From a virus, in IMG/VR virus record IMGVR_UViG_3300046170_000133, positions 1 to 62,035 of that record: a DNA stretch of 62,035 bases. One strand, written 5' to 3'. A program made the translations under genes and the position numbers. The notes under the pieces were generated by a model. The model was not told the DNA's origin. It saw only the letters and a program-made list of their open reading frames with translations, and did no database searches. Shown piece by piece: positions 8,994 to 17,262 of this stretch. Position 1 is the first letter of the stretch, and the number at the start of each line of letters is the position of its first letter.

Positions 8994-9508
8994 CAGAGCA
9001 AGATAACACAACTAATGTGGAGGAAAATTCTGCAGAATCTTCTGAAAACCAAGAGCGTTCCCCTAGGGGATTAAATAGTCGAGAGGCTACCCAGCGTACT
9101 AAGAACTGGGAAAACCAAGGTAACCTACCTGATCCTGACCACCAAGATGGTTGGGTATTCAGATGGATCAGAACTTCCTTAGTAGGAAACTCTGATAATC
9201 CAAATGTATCTAGAAGATTTCGTGAAGGATGGCAACCCTGTCGTTTGGAAGATCATCCAGAGTTACAGATACATATGATGGATCACGAATCTGATTGGGC
9301 AAAGAAAGGTAATGTTGAAATAGGCGGACAGCTTTTATGTAAAATGCCAAAAGAAGATGCAGACGCTAGAGCTGCACACTTTGACAAAATTGCAAGAGAG
9401 CAAACAGAAGCTGTTGACAATACTTTCTTCAAAGACCAAGACAGCAGAATGGCTACCAAACAAGTATTTGAACGCAAAACAAAAACGACTTTTGGTAAAG
9501 ACTCCTAG
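8990..9508 (+). CDS. Conserved head-region protein, function unknown
   Basis: A 172-aa protein with a polar N-terminus and a conserved-looking Trp-rich core (GWVFRWIRTSL, REGWQPC). Proteins of this pattern lie between scaffold and capsid genes in other marine podovirus-like genomes, from memory. A minor head component is likely; no enzymatic motif is visible. Confidence 0.6.
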   Translation: MTEQDNTTNVEENSAESSENQERSPRGLNSREATQRTKNWENQGNLPDPDHQDGWVFRWIRTSLVGNSDNPNVSRRFREGWQPCRLEDHPELQIHMMDHESDWAKKGNVEIGGQLLCKMPKEDADARAAHFDKIAREQTEAVDNTFFKDQDSRMATKQVFERKTKTTFGKDS

Positions 9509-9515
9509 AGTCTTT
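9497..9515 (+). terminator. Hairpin overlapping a stop codon; weak terminator or processing site
   Basis: AAAGACT/AGTCTTT, 7-bp stem with a 5-base loop that contains the TAG stop of the preceding gene, followed by GTTTAATAATT. A second perfect hairpin, CTGTAA/TTACAG at 9532-9549, ends one base before the AGGAG of the next gene. Together they could set the ratio of scaffold-region to capsid transcripts. Confidence 0.35.
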
Positions 9516-9560
9516 GTTTAATAATTATATTCTGTAATTAATTTTACAGAGGAGTAAAAT

Positions 9561-10148
9561 ATGGCTTCATCAGCTACACCTATGGGTGCTAGACCAATGG
9601 GATCAGCCGTATCATGTGTTTACAATGCAAAGATTACTCACTATAAGATTGCTGCTAGTTATGGCACTTCAATCTTTTATGGTGACTTTGTAAAGTGGGC
9701 GGATGACAATCCTAATACAACAATTCAAAAGGATACTGGAACTACTTCCATGACTCCGATTGGTGTGTTTTTAGGAGTTTCTTATACTGATCCTTCTACT
9801 GGTCAAGCGACCTTTAATCAATACTATCCGGCATCTACCAATGCTAGCGATATAATGGCATACGTTGCTTCCGATCCATTCCTAGTCATGCAAATGCAAT
9901 CTGACGAATCGTTATCTCAAGATGATCTTGGGAAAAATGTAGCGGTAATTCAGACTGCTGGCTCGACTGCAATTGGAACAAGCAAGAATGCTGTCGATGG
10001 GAGTACAGCAGCTACTACTAACACTTTACCACTTAAGATTATTGACTTTGTCGATGGTCCTGATAGTGCTATTGGTGACAGTAATACTGACGTACTAGTT
10101 ATGTTTAACGCAGGACATCAGCTCCTGAATACAACCGGTATCGGTTAA
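9561..10148 (+). CDS. Head decoration-type protein
   Basis: A 195-aa Thr/Ser/Gly-rich protein with beta-type composition, translated from a clear AGAGGAG site immediately before the major capsid gene. Its size, composition and position suggest a capsid decoration or stabilisation protein. The N-terminal pattern MASSATPMGARPMGS recurs in marine phage head proteins as I recall. Confidence 0.55.
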   Translation: MASSATPMGARPMGSAVSCVYNAKITHYKIAASYGTSIFYGDFVKWADDNPNTTIQKDTGTTSMTPIGVFLGVSYTDPSTGQATFNQYYPASTNASDIMAYVASDPFLVMQMQSDESLSQDDLGKNVAVIQTAGSTAIGTSKNAVDGSTAATTNTLPLKIIDFVDGPDSAIGDSNTDVLVMFNAGHQLLNTTGIG

Positions 10149-10160
10149 GGAGAATAAATT

Positions 10161-11072
10161 ATGGCTGCAATATCAAGAGCGAATGAGCTTAAACAGCTCC
10201 TTCCGGGATTAAATGCCCTCTTTGGCGAAGAGTACACAATGCATGAAAACCAGCATGAAGAAATTTATGCGACTGAAAACTCCGAAAGAAGTTTCGAAGA
10301 AGAGTTAAAGTTATCAGGTTTCGGTGCTGCTCCAGTAAAAGATGAAGGTTCTGCTATCAATTACGATACAGCACAAGAGTCTTTTGTCGCTAGATATACT
10401 CACGAAACAATAGCTATGGGATATGCTATAACAGAAGAAGCTATGGAGGATAACCTCTATGTCTCGCTTTCTGCTAGATATACCAAAGCCTTGGCTCGTG
10501 CAATGGCGTACACAAAACAAGTAAAAGCAACTTCATTGTTAAACAATGGATTTACTTCTTTTAATAGTGGTGATGGTGTTACTTTATTTAGCACAGCTCA
10601 CCCACTTGTTAATGGTGCAACTAACTCAAACAGACCTGCAACTGGTGCTGACTTGAATGAAACATCTTTAGAAGATGCAGTAATTCAAATCGGAAAATAC
10701 ACCGATGAGCGTGGTCTCAAAATAGCTGCAAGACCTCAGAAGTTAATCATACCTTCTGATCTTCAGTTCGTAGCAACTAGATTGTTACAGAGTGACTATC
10801 GAGTTGGTACAGCAGATAATGACATTAACGCTATCAAAACTAACGGAGTAATTCCTGAAGGTTTTGTTGTTAACAATTATCTTACTGATACCAATGCGTT
10901 CTTCATTACCACAGATATACCTGATGGTATGAAGCACTTTGTTAGAAGTCCTATGACTACTAGCATGGATGGTGACTTTGATACTGGCAACGTCAGATAC
11001 AAAGCTAGAGAAAGATATTCCTTTGGAGTATCTGATCCACTAGGTATCTTCGGAAGTCCGGGGTCTAGTTAA
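10161..11072 (+). CDS. Major capsid protein, Mu gpT-like HK97 fold
   Basis: A 303-aa capsid protein. Recognisable features are the N-terminal region RANELKQLLPGLNALFG, the central AMGYAITEEAMEDNLY helix, LFSTAHPLVNGATNSN, and the C-terminal VRYKARERYSFGVSDPLGIFGS, which resemble the Mu gpT group. A ribosome binding site (AAGGAG) precedes the start and a strong terminator follows, as expected for the most highly expressed gene. The scaffold upstream implies no protease-delta-domain fusion, and no head protease gene was seen. Confidence 0.87.
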   Translation: MAAISRANELKQLLPGLNALFGEEYTMHENQHEEIYATENSERSFEEELKLSGFGAAPVKDEGSAINYDTAQESFVARYTHETIAMGYAITEEAMEDNLYVSLSARYTKALARAMAYTKQVKATSLLNNGFTSFNSGDGVTLFSTAHPLVNGATNSNRPATGADLNETSLEDAVIQIGKYTDERGLKIAARPQKLIIPSDLQFVATRLLQSDYRVGTADNDINAIKTNGVIPEGFVVNNYLTDTNAFFITTDIPDGMKHFVRSPMTTSMDGDFDTGNVRYKARERYSFGVSDPLGIFGSPGSS

Positions 11073-11085
11073 TAGATAGAATTAA

Positions 11086-11108
11086 GGGAAGCTTCGGCTT
11101 CCCTTTTT
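11086..11108 (+). terminator. Strong intrinsic terminator after the capsid gene
   Basis: GGGAAGC - TTCG - GCTTCCC followed by TTTTT: a perfect 7-bp GC-rich stem with an extra-stable UUCG tetraloop and a U-run, 13 bases after the capsid stop. Confidence 0.92.
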
Positions 11109-11132
11109 CTGTTTCTAGGATTTTTTAAAACT

Positions 11133-11172
11133 ATCTATCGACTGTCCTAGCAGACTTGCCAAGACGATAGAT
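11133..11172 (+). promoter_or_regulatory. Inverted repeat in the leader of the post-capsid operon
   Basis: ATCTATCG (11133-11140) and CGATAGAT (11165-11172) form a perfect 8-bp stem with a 24-base loop, 19 bases before the start of the next gene. It may protect or regulate the leader of the transcript that starts or reads through here. No clear promoter was identified. Confidence 0.35.
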
Positions 11173-11191
11173 TTAATTAAGGAGACTTAAT

Positions 11192-11647
11192 ATGGCGACA
11201 ACAACATTCACAGGTCCTGTAAAAGCAGGAACTATTAAAAACACAACAGGAACTACAGTAGGTACAGATGTAACTAATATCGGCTCAGTAGTTATGGCAC
11301 AAAGTGCTGTAATAGATATACTCGGTGCTAGTCACTTAAATCAAGTAGTAGCTACAATTCCTGCAAATTCACAAATTATAGATGTAGTATTAAATGTTAC
11401 TACTGTAAATAATGATGGCGGTGCAGCAACTGTATCTATTGGTACAGTAGCAGACGGAAACGCTTTTATCGATGGTCAGAATGTAAAAGCTTTAGCTACT
11501 ACTAGAGGTACTTTAGATACTGAAGCAACTGATGTAGGCACTACTGACATCCAAGTTTTAGCAGACTTTACAGGAGCTAATGGCGATTCAACTACCGGAA
11601 CTGCTTCAGCTACAGTAATGTATATTCAAAATAACAACTTAAGCTAA
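11192..11647 (+). CDS. Beta-rich head/virion protein
   Basis: A 151-aa Thr/Ala/Val-rich protein (ATIPANSQIIDVVLNVTTVNNDGG). It has no cysteine or enzymatic motif. A good AAGGAGA site precedes it. Composition and neighbours suggest a capsid-exposed decoration or head-fibre subunit; this is inference. Confidence 0.5.
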   Translation: MATTTFTGPVKAGTIKNTTGTTVGTDVTNIGSVVMAQSAVIDILGASHLNQVVATIPANSQIIDVVLNVTTVNNDGGAATVSIGTVADGNAFIDGQNVKALATTRGTLDTEATDVGTTDIQVLADFTGANGDSTTGTASATVMYIQNNNLS

Positions 11648-11657
11648 TAGGTAAATT

Positions 11658-12065
11658 ATGGCAGATGCAGTAACAACTCAAACCATCATTGATGGTGAAA
11701 GAAACTGTGTTATGAAGTTCACCAATGTTAGCGATGGCTCTGGCGAGTCAGCAGTAGCTAAAGTAGACGTTTCTGCTTTAGCTGCTAACGCTAATAGCAA
11801 AGCATGTTCTGAAGTAAGAATCATGCGAGTCAGCCATGCGATAGTCGGTATGTCAGTTCAATTATTATTTAATGCTACTTCTAATGTATTAGCTATGGAG
11901 TTAGCAGAAAGTAGTAACGGACATATGGACTTCCACAGCTTTGGCGGTGTTCCAAACAATGCAGGTACAGGCAAGAATGGTGACATTCTGTTTACAACTA
12001 AAGGTCACTCTTCGGGTGATACTTATTCTATAACTTTAGAAATGACTAAAGTTTATTCTGATTAA
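11658..12065 (+). CDS. Virion structural protein, function unknown
   Basis: A 135-aa protein of strand-type composition, following the previous gene by 10 bases. It resembles small structural proteins found downstream of capsid genes in marine podovirus-like genomes. No motif assigns a role. Confidence 0.5.
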   Translation: MADAVTTQTIIDGERNCVMKFTNVSDGSGESAVAKVDVSALAANANSKACSEVRIMRVSHAIVGMSVQLLFNATSNVLAMELAESSNGHMDFHSFGGVPNNAGTGKNGDILFTTKGHSSGDTYSITLEMTKVYSD

Positions 12066-12076
12066 AGGAGAAAATT

Positions 12077-12374
12077 ATGGCTAAGAAAAAATCTATTATC
12101 TCTGAAACAGGAGAATTTCCACCCGCTTATAATGTTTTGACAGAAGGCGATAATGGAATTTGGCTCAAAGTATTTGGACCTGATCCTGATTTAGAAGACG
12201 CACAAAGGAAAGCAGACGAACTCAATGGTGTAAGAGCTAGAGACAGCAAAGGGACATTACATAGCTGATGATCCTTCTACACCTGAGAATGAAGCTTATG
12301 TCGGTGGTAAAACACCTAAGAAAACTAAAGCTAAGAAGACAACTAAGAAGAAAACTTCTAAAGCTAAAAAATAA
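12077..12374 (+). CDS. Small protein with Lys-rich tail, frameshifted
   Basis: The first 58 codons are read in one frame; the gene then stops early at 12266-12268 because of an apparent extra G in GGG near 12252. In the +1 frame the protein continues GHYIADDPSTPENEAYVGG and ends in a KKTKAKKTTKKK-type tail, total 98 aa. The globular start and basic tail resemble other small virion-region proteins in this stretch. Treating the break as sequencing error restores an uninterrupted gene. Confidence 0.6.
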
Positions 12375-12385
12375 CGAGGGCAATT

Positions 12386-12583
12386 ATGGATGCTAAAAAA
12401 AATAAAAAGTATATGGCTGGCGGTGGCAAAATGAAAAAGTACATGGCTGGTGGCGGTAAGATGAAGAAGTACATGGCTGGCGGTGGTGCTACCAATGAAC
12501 CTAAAGTCGAAGCTTACAAAGACTATGTGCAAAGAATGTTTGGTGGCGGTGTTACAGGACCAGCCATGAAGAAAAACAAATAA
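12386..12583 (+). CDS. Small basic protein with three KKYMAGGG repeats
   Basis: A 65-aa protein whose residues 7-36 are three near-identical 10-residue units (KKYMAGGGKM). It then has a short amphipathic segment (EAYKDYVQRMFGGG) and a basic end. The repeats are also visible at DNA level as 30-base units with synonymous differences. A virion-associated or DNA-binding role is possible; the function is unknown. Confidence 0.6.
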   Translation: MDAKKNKKYMAGGGKMKKYMAGGGKMKKYMAGGGATNEPKVEAYKDYVQRMFGGGVTGPAMKKNK

Positions 12584-12604
12584 TAAACCAGTCACATATT
12601 TTGC

Positions 12605-12898
12605 ATGGCTAGAAGTACAAAGGACTCAAGGCTAAAACGAGCTGGGGTTAGCGGGTATAACAAACCCAAGCGTACACCTAGTCATCCCAAGAAATCTCAT
12701 ATTGTTGTTGCTAAAGAAGGCAGCAAAGTTAAGACTATTCGTTTTGGACAGAAAGGTGCTAAGACTGCAGGCAAACCTAAAGCGGGTGAGTCAGCTAGGA
12801 TGAAAGCCAAAAGAAAATCTTTTAAAGCTAGACATGCAAAAAATATTAAGCGTGGCAAAATGTCAGCAGCTTACTGGGCAGATAAGGTGAAGTGGTGA
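12605..12898 (+). CDS. Small very basic protein, possibly DUF6321-like
   Basis: A 97-aa protein with about one third Lys+Arg and almost no acidic residues (RMKAKRKSFKARHAKNIKRGK). It is a common type in marine phage late regions. Binding to packaged DNA or to RNA is a reasonable guess from charge. The family name is from memory and low confidence. Confidence 0.55.
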   Translation: MARSTKDSRLKRAGVSGYNKPKRTPSHPKKSHIVVAKEGSKVKTIRFGQKGAKTAGKPKAGESARMKAKRKSFKARHAKNIKRGKMSAAYWADKVKW

Positions 12899-13077
12899 GC
12901 AAACAAAAAAAATCAACAGTTAACAAAGCAGGTAATTATACTAAACCTACTATGCGAAAGAATTTATTCAATCGAATAAAAGCGGGAGGCAAAGGCGGTA
13001 AGCCGGGTCAATGGAGTGCTAGAAAGGCACAGATGTTGGCTAAACAATACAAAGCTAAAGGCGGAGGATATAAATAA
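12892..13077 (+). CDS. Small basic protein (GTG start)
   Basis: A 61-aa Lys/Gly-rich protein (RIKAGGKGGKPGQWSARKAQM) starting at a GTG that overlaps the end of the preceding gene. The last base of its TAA is the first base of the next gene's ATG. Function unknown; part of the run of basic mini-proteins. Confidence 0.55.
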   Translation: MVSKQKKSTVNKAGNYTKPTMRKNLFNRIKAGGKGGKPGQWSARKAQMLAKQYKAKGGGYK

Positions 13078-13226
13078 TGGAAACCTTTATTGGCATTATA
13101 GTAATACTTGCGATTGCAATATTACTTATTAAAAAATACAAACCTTCTTGGTACGAAGTTGCTAAGAATTATTTTACTAACACGATCACAAGCAACAAAA
13201 AAACTACTAAGTCTAAAAAGAAATAG
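13077..13226 (+). CDS. 49-aa single-pass membrane protein
   Basis: The start codon overlaps the preceding stop (TAATG). Residues 4-18 form a hydrophobic segment (FIGIIVILAIAILLI) followed directly by a Lys-rich cytoplasmic-type tail. No family is recognised. A membrane-anchored role during assembly or lysis is possible. Confidence 0.5.
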   Translation: METFIGIIVILAIAILLIKKYKPSWYEVAKNYFTNTITSNKKTTKSKKK

Positions 13227-13229
13227 TAA

Positions 13230-13925
13230 ATGTCTTACCTAATAAGTAACATTCCACATTTTAAATGTTGGGTAAGAAGAGAGTTTACAACTAACCATCA
13301 GAAATATCATGGAGAGTTTCTTCATGCTATAGCTATTGCAGTTAATACAATTCCAGATCGTTCTCTTAGTTTTCAAGTTGTCTTTACAGGTTGTGAAGCT
13401 GATAACGAAGAAGGCATGGAAAATGTACATGGTGGTGCTATGTGGGCAAGAATGCCTATTCAAGCTTTAGTAGCAGACATACCTGTTGAAGAGTGGGCAA
13501 TGCCTATGCCTGATCATATGTGTCAACCTTGGGATTGTGAATCTAGAGATCACTCGGTAATCATTATGGATAGAGTCAGTTCTAGTCCTTGGATAGCCAA
13601 GATTAATAATGACTTTTATACAGCTAAGTATTTGTTTACAGTTGATTATACTGATCATCATATTGCTGATGATCCAGCACAACACAAACAATCTCACGTT
13701 ATGTATGTAACTGAAGAAGGTGAATGGCAAGGCAATATAGTTGCTTTACCTAATAACAGAGTAAGAGCAACCAGTCCTGCTTTATGGGCAACTGGGGAAG
13801 GACCACCAGATTTTAGACCTTCTCAATATTTGCACTCAGCAGAAGGACATGAAAGCTATCTTGATCCAAACATTACATTTAATAATTTATATAGCGAAGG
13901 AGTAGAAACAGATGAAACTGAATAG
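13230..13925 (+). CDS. Conserved late-region protein, function unknown
   Basis: A 231-aa acidic protein with many His and Trp residues (VEEWAMPMPDHMCQPWDCES, DYTDHHIADDPAQHKQSH). The His-rich centre could bind metal, but no known metal-site pattern is clear. It is the only mid-sized protein in a run of very small basic ones and is probably structural. Confidence 0.55.
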   Translation: MSYLISNIPHFKCWVRREFTTNHQKYHGEFLHAIAIAVNTIPDRSLSFQVVFTGCEADNEEGMENVHGGAMWARMPIQALVADIPVEEWAMPMPDHMCQPWDCESRDHSVIIMDRVSSSPWIAKINNDFYTAKYLFTVDYTDHHIADDPAQHKQSHVMYVTEEGEWQGNIVALPNNRVRATSPALWATGEGPPDFRPSQYLHSAEGHESYLDPNITFNNLYSEGVETDETE

Positions 13926-14061
13926 ACGACAAAAGGAAACTTTAAAAAAACATAGCAAGCATCATACAAAAAAACACATGGATGAAATGGTAAAATCTAT
14001 GAAAACAGGCGTTAAGTTTGGTGATGCTCATAAAAAAGCTTTGAAGAAAGTTGGTAAGTAA
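13912..14061 (+). CDS. 49-aa Lys/His-rich mini-protein
   Basis: Starts inside the end of the preceding gene and ends on the first base of the next ATG. The sequence has KKHSKHHTKKHMDEM and FGDAHKKALKKVGK. Overlapping starts and stops with both neighbours support it as a real gene. Function unknown. Confidence 0.55.
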   Translation: MKLNRRQKETLKKHSKHHTKKHMDEMVKSMKTGVKFGDAHKKALKKVGK

Positions 14062-14297
14062 TGCCCTTAAAAAAATCGCAACGATCACTAAAGGATTGGG
14101 GTTCACAGAAGTGGCGTACTTCTGATGGCAAACCTAGCAAGGGTAAAAAAAGATATTTACCTGACAAAGCTTGGAAAGCTTTATCTGCTTCTGAAAAATC
14201 TGCAACTAATAAAGCTAAAGCTAAAGGTAATAGAAAAGGTAAACAATTTGTTAAGCAACCAAAAAGCATAGCAAAAAAAACAGCGAGGTATCGATGA
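14061..14297 (+). CDS. Small basic conserved phage protein
   Basis: A 78-aa protein, MPLKKSQRSLKDWGSQKWRT at its start, with KRYLPDKAWKALSASEKSAT in the centre and a KSIAKKTARYR end. This is a widespread small protein in phages and marine viral genomes, recognised from memory. It is often described only as a domain of unknown function. Confidence 0.65.
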   Translation: MPLKKSQRSLKDWGSQKWRTSDGKPSKGKKRYLPDKAWKALSASEKSATNKAKAKGNRKGKQFVKQPKSIAKKTARYR

Positions 14298-14413
14298 CTA
14301 TTTCAAGAACCAATATGCGTAACCAAGTTACTAAAAATGGTAAAAAAAAAAGAATCGTAACAAAAGAAACAAAAGGTAACTTAACAATAACAAGAATAAG
14401 ATATGGCGACTAG
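14294..14413 (+). CDS. 39-aa basic mini-protein
   Basis: ATG overlaps the previous TGA (ATGA) and the TAG lies 11 bases inside the next gene. The Lys/Arg/Thr composition matches its neighbours. It is too short for family assignment; the coupled overlaps are the main evidence. Confidence 0.45.
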   Translation: MTISRTNMRNQVTKNGKKKRIVTKETKGNLTITRIRYGD

Positions 14414-15095
14414 CGGAACTACTACATTCAATTTAGATTTAACTGAGATCATGGAAGAAGCCTTTGATCTTTGCGGTGTATCTATGATGTCAGGTGGAGA
14501 CTTCAATACTGCTAAACGTGCTTTAAATTTAATCTTTCTTGAATGGCAAAACAAAGGCTTAAATCTTTGGAAAGTAGAACAGGCTTCGGTAAGCTTAGTA
14601 GCAGGCACAAGTTCTTATGCAGCAAATTCTGCAGCATTAGAAATAGTAGATGCCTTTATTAGAACGGATGCAAATGATACAGATAAACAAATAGACACAA
14701 AGCTTAGAAGAATATCTAGAGTTGAATACAACCACCAAGCAAAAAAACTTACGCAGTCTAAACCTTCTCAGTATTATGTAGACAAAGGTACATCTGATAT
14801 AAATTTAGTAGTTTGGTCTACCCCAGACTCAGCACAGACGTATACTTTATTTTATGACTACATAAAAAGAATTGAAGATGCAGGTGCAAATGCAGATGTA
14901 AACCCCGATGTACCTGCTAGATATTTACCCTGTCTAACTTATGCTTTAGCTTTGAATGTAGCTATGAAATATCCTGAAGCAAATCCAAAAGTGCCTTTGT
15001 TAAAACAAAGATATGATGAGCTTTGGCGTGAGGTTTCTGAATCAGACAGAGAAAGAGCAGCAATAAAATTTGTACCTGATCTAGGATCGTACTAA
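14403..15095 (+). CDS. Head-tail connector (neck/adaptor-type) protein
   Basis: A 230-aa protein with a helical N-terminal half (EIMEEAFDLCGVSMMSGGDF, then LEWQNKGLNLWKVEQ), a beta-rich centre, and a C-terminal helix containing CLTYALALNVAMKYPEA and LKQRYDELWREV. This plan is typical of gp4/SU10-type neck proteins that bind under the portal. A second adaptor-like gene lies at 15900-16541. Its stop overlaps the next start. Confidence 0.6.
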   Translation: MATSGTTTFNLDLTEIMEEAFDLCGVSMMSGGDFNTAKRALNLIFLEWQNKGLNLWKVEQASVSLVAGTSSYAANSAALEIVDAFIRTDANDTDKQIDTKLRRISRVEYNHQAKKLTQSKPSQYYVDKGTSDINLVVWSTPDSAQTYTLFYDYIKRIEDAGANADVNPDVPARYLPCLTYALALNVAMKYPEANPKVPLLKQRYDELWREVSESDRERAAIKFVPDLGSY

Positions 15096-15895
15096 TGGCA
15101 TATGCAGCAGGAAAAAAAGCTTTAGGTATTTGTGATCGTTGTGGTTTTACAGTTAAACTAAAAGACTTAAAATACGAAGTAAGAGATTCAAGTCGAACTG
15201 GTTTTAGAGTTTGTATTAATTGTTTAGACCAAGATCATCCTCAGTTAAAAATAGGTGATGTAGATACCTCAGAAAAAATTTCTTTATTTAATCCTAGACC
15301 AGATACTGGCGAGCAAGACTCAACTATTTACTTTGGTTTTAATCCTGTCTCAAGTACAGGAAGTGTGCTTCGAGCTGAATTAGGCATAGCTAAAGTGCAA
15401 TCAGTAGTCCAAGGCGGAGGATCATCTAGCACACCTTTTACACTTACAAGTTTGTCTGCAACAGCTTTGTTAGGTACAGCTATAGTTACATCTAATGTAA
15501 CTCAAGTAGCAGTTACAGGTAATACAGCAACAAATTCAGTAGGTTCTGTATCTACTTTAATTGGCACAACTTTTGCAGTAACTGTTGCTGCTTACTATGG
15601 AGCAAACAAATATTATATAGATGGTACAAGACAAGCTACTGTTACTTTGAGTGAAGGTGCTACTTATACATTTGACCAATCTAATTCAAGTAATGCTGGA
15701 CACCCATTAAGATTTTCAACAACCTCTGACGGAACTCATGGTAGTGGCTCTGAATATACAACTGGAGTTACAACTAATGGAACTCCGGGATCAGCAGGAG
15801 CTTACACAAGAATTACTGTAGCGGTTGGCACACCAACACTTTATTATTACTGCACGAATCATTCAGGAATGGGTGGTCAGGCTAATACACCATAA
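15095..15895 (+). CDS. Virion protein with zinc-ribbon N-terminus and cupredoxin-like C-terminus
   Basis: A 266-aa protein. The N-terminus has CDRCG and CINC pairs (residues 13-48), a likely zinc ribbon. A Ser/Thr-rich linker follows. The last 90 residues carry GHPLRFS and YYYCTNHSGMGG: a His, then Cys-x2-His-x2-Met, the ligand order of type-1 copper sites in cupredoxins. It lies between neck genes, so it is probably a virion component. Whether it binds copper is inference; the fold may be used for carbohydrate or surface binding instead. Confidence 0.55.
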   Translation: MAYAAGKKALGICDRCGFTVKLKDLKYEVRDSSRTGFRVCINCLDQDHPQLKIGDVDTSEKISLFNPRPDTGEQDSTIYFGFNPVSSTGSVLRAELGIAKVQSVVQGGGSSSTPFTLTSLSATALLGTAIVTSNVTQVAVTGNTATNSVGSVSTLIGTTFAVTVAAYYGANKYYIDGTRQATVTLSEGATYTFDQSNSSNAGHPLRFSTTSDGTHGSGSEYTTGVTTNGTPGSAGAYTRITVAVGTPTLYYYCTNHSGMGGQANTP

Positions 15896-15899
15896 CACT

Positions 15900-16541
15900 A
15901 TGACTTATTCAGAATTAAAAAATTTAATACAAAATTATTTAGAAAACTCAGAGACTACTTTTGTAAATGATCTGCCACAAATAATTAAACAAGCAGAAGA
16001 AAGAATACTAAAGTCAGTTAAGCTGCCAAACTTTAGAAAAAATGTGCAAGGTAATTTAACTGCTGGTAATCAATATCTTTCTACGCCTAGTGATTTTTTA
16101 GATAATTTTTCTTTAGCAGTTATCTCAGGTACAACTCAAAACTTTTTGTACTTTCGTGATGTTAATTATATTAGAGAAGCTTATCCTGATACTTCAACAC
16201 AAGGAGAACCTAGTAACTATGCGTTATTTGATGACGATACTTTTATTGTTGCACCGACACCAAATGTAAACTATACCGCAGAGTTGCATTATTTTTATCG
16301 ACCAGCTTCAATAACTGCTGGTGCTGACTCAGGAGAAACATGGTTATCTAAAAATGCAAGCAATGCTTTATTATATGGTTGTTTGATAGAAGGCTATACT
16401 TACATGAAAGGTTCACAAGATTTACAAGCTGAGTATGAAAAGAGATATTTCCAAGCAGTCTCTAGATTAAAAAATCTTGGCGAAGCAGATAATACTATAG
16501 ATACTTATAGTTCCGGACAACTTAGACAACAGAGGACTTAA
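15900..16541 (+). CDS. SU10-type adaptor protein
   Basis: A 213-aa protein that matches the SU10 adaptor style: a helical start (LIQNYLENSETTFVNDLPQIIKQAEERILK), a central LSTPSDFLDNFSLAV, then FIVAPTPNVNYTAELHYFYRP and a C-terminal helix (YEKRYFQAVSRLKNLGEADN). It would form the ring beneath the portal that carries tail fibres and nozzle. The start 15900 is used rather than an upstream in-frame one because it does not overlap the preceding gene. Confidence 0.75.
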   Translation: MTYSELKNLIQNYLENSETTFVNDLPQIIKQAEERILKSVKLPNFRKNVQGNLTAGNQYLSTPSDFLDNFSLAVISGTTQNFLYFRDVNYIREAYPDTSTQGEPSNYALFDDDTFIVAPTPNVNYTAELHYFYRPASITAGADSGETWLSKNASNALLYGCLIEGYTYMKGSQDLQAEYEKRYFQAVSRLKNLGEADNTIDTYSSGQLRQQRT

Positions 16542-16831
16542 TGTTAAGCGTAGATAGTAAACCAGAAATAGGGACAGTAGATGTAGTAACTACATCAAAT
16601 AAAGGTTTGAGTCCAGAATATTGGACTGAAAGGATACTTGAGCGAATCGTTTCTATAAGTGAGACAGCCGACCCTATGGTCAAAGCACAGGCTGAAGCAT
16701 TTAAAGAATCTATTGCCCAAGTTATTTTAATTTATATTAGACAAGCAATTGCAAGTGACAGAAGTACAGTTGCTGGTCTGTTAGAAAAACAAGGTCATAA
16801 AGATATGGCTAATATTATAAGGAGGCTATAA
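16541..16831 (+). CDS. Small helical structural-region protein
   Basis: A 96-aa helical protein, coupled to both neighbours by one-base stop/start overlaps (TAATG). Small conserved proteins of this type follow the adaptor in related genomes. No motif is recognised. Confidence 0.5.
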   Translation: MLSVDSKPEIGTVDVVTTSNKGLSPEYWTERILERIVSISETADPMVKAQAEAFKESIAQVILIYIRQAIASDRSTVAGLLEKQGHKDMANIIRRL

Positions 16832-17262
16832 TGGCAATCTCTCAGGCAATGTGTACTTCATTTAAAAAAGAACTTTTAGAAGCAGTACACAATTTTAAAA
16901 ACTCAGGTGGTAGCACTTTTAATCTTGCTATGTATACAAGTTCTGCATCTTTGGGTGCAGCTACAACTGCATATACAACTAGTAACGAAATTTCAGGAAC
17001 TGGCTATACAGCTAAAGGCGGTGCATTAACTAGAGTTGATCCAACTACTAGTGGTACAACTGCTTTTACTGACTTCGCAGATTTAACTTTTTCTAGTTCT
17101 ACGATTACAGCTAATGGTGCATTGATCTTTAATGATAGTGCATCTGGTGATCCATCAGTTGCAGTCTTAGCTTTTGGTGGGGATAAATCATCTACCAATG
17201 GTGACTTTACAATTCAATTTCCAACAGCAGATGCTTCCAACGCAATTATAAGAATTGCATAA
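16831..17262 (+). CDS. Tail-region structural protein
   Basis: A 143-aa protein with a helical start (CTSFKKELLEAVHNF) and a Ser/Thr/Gly-rich beta remainder (NEISGTGYTAKGGALTRV). The pattern is frequent in marine phages immediately before fibre genes. A role as fibre-attachment or baseplate-like protein is inferred from position. Confidence 0.55.
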   Translation: MAISQAMCTSFKKELLEAVHNFKNSGGSTFNLAMYTSSASLGAATTAYTTSNEISGTGYTAKGGALTRVDPTTSGTTAFTDFADLTFSSSTITANGALIFNDSASGDPSVAVLAFGGDKSSTNGDFTIQFPTADASNAIIRIA

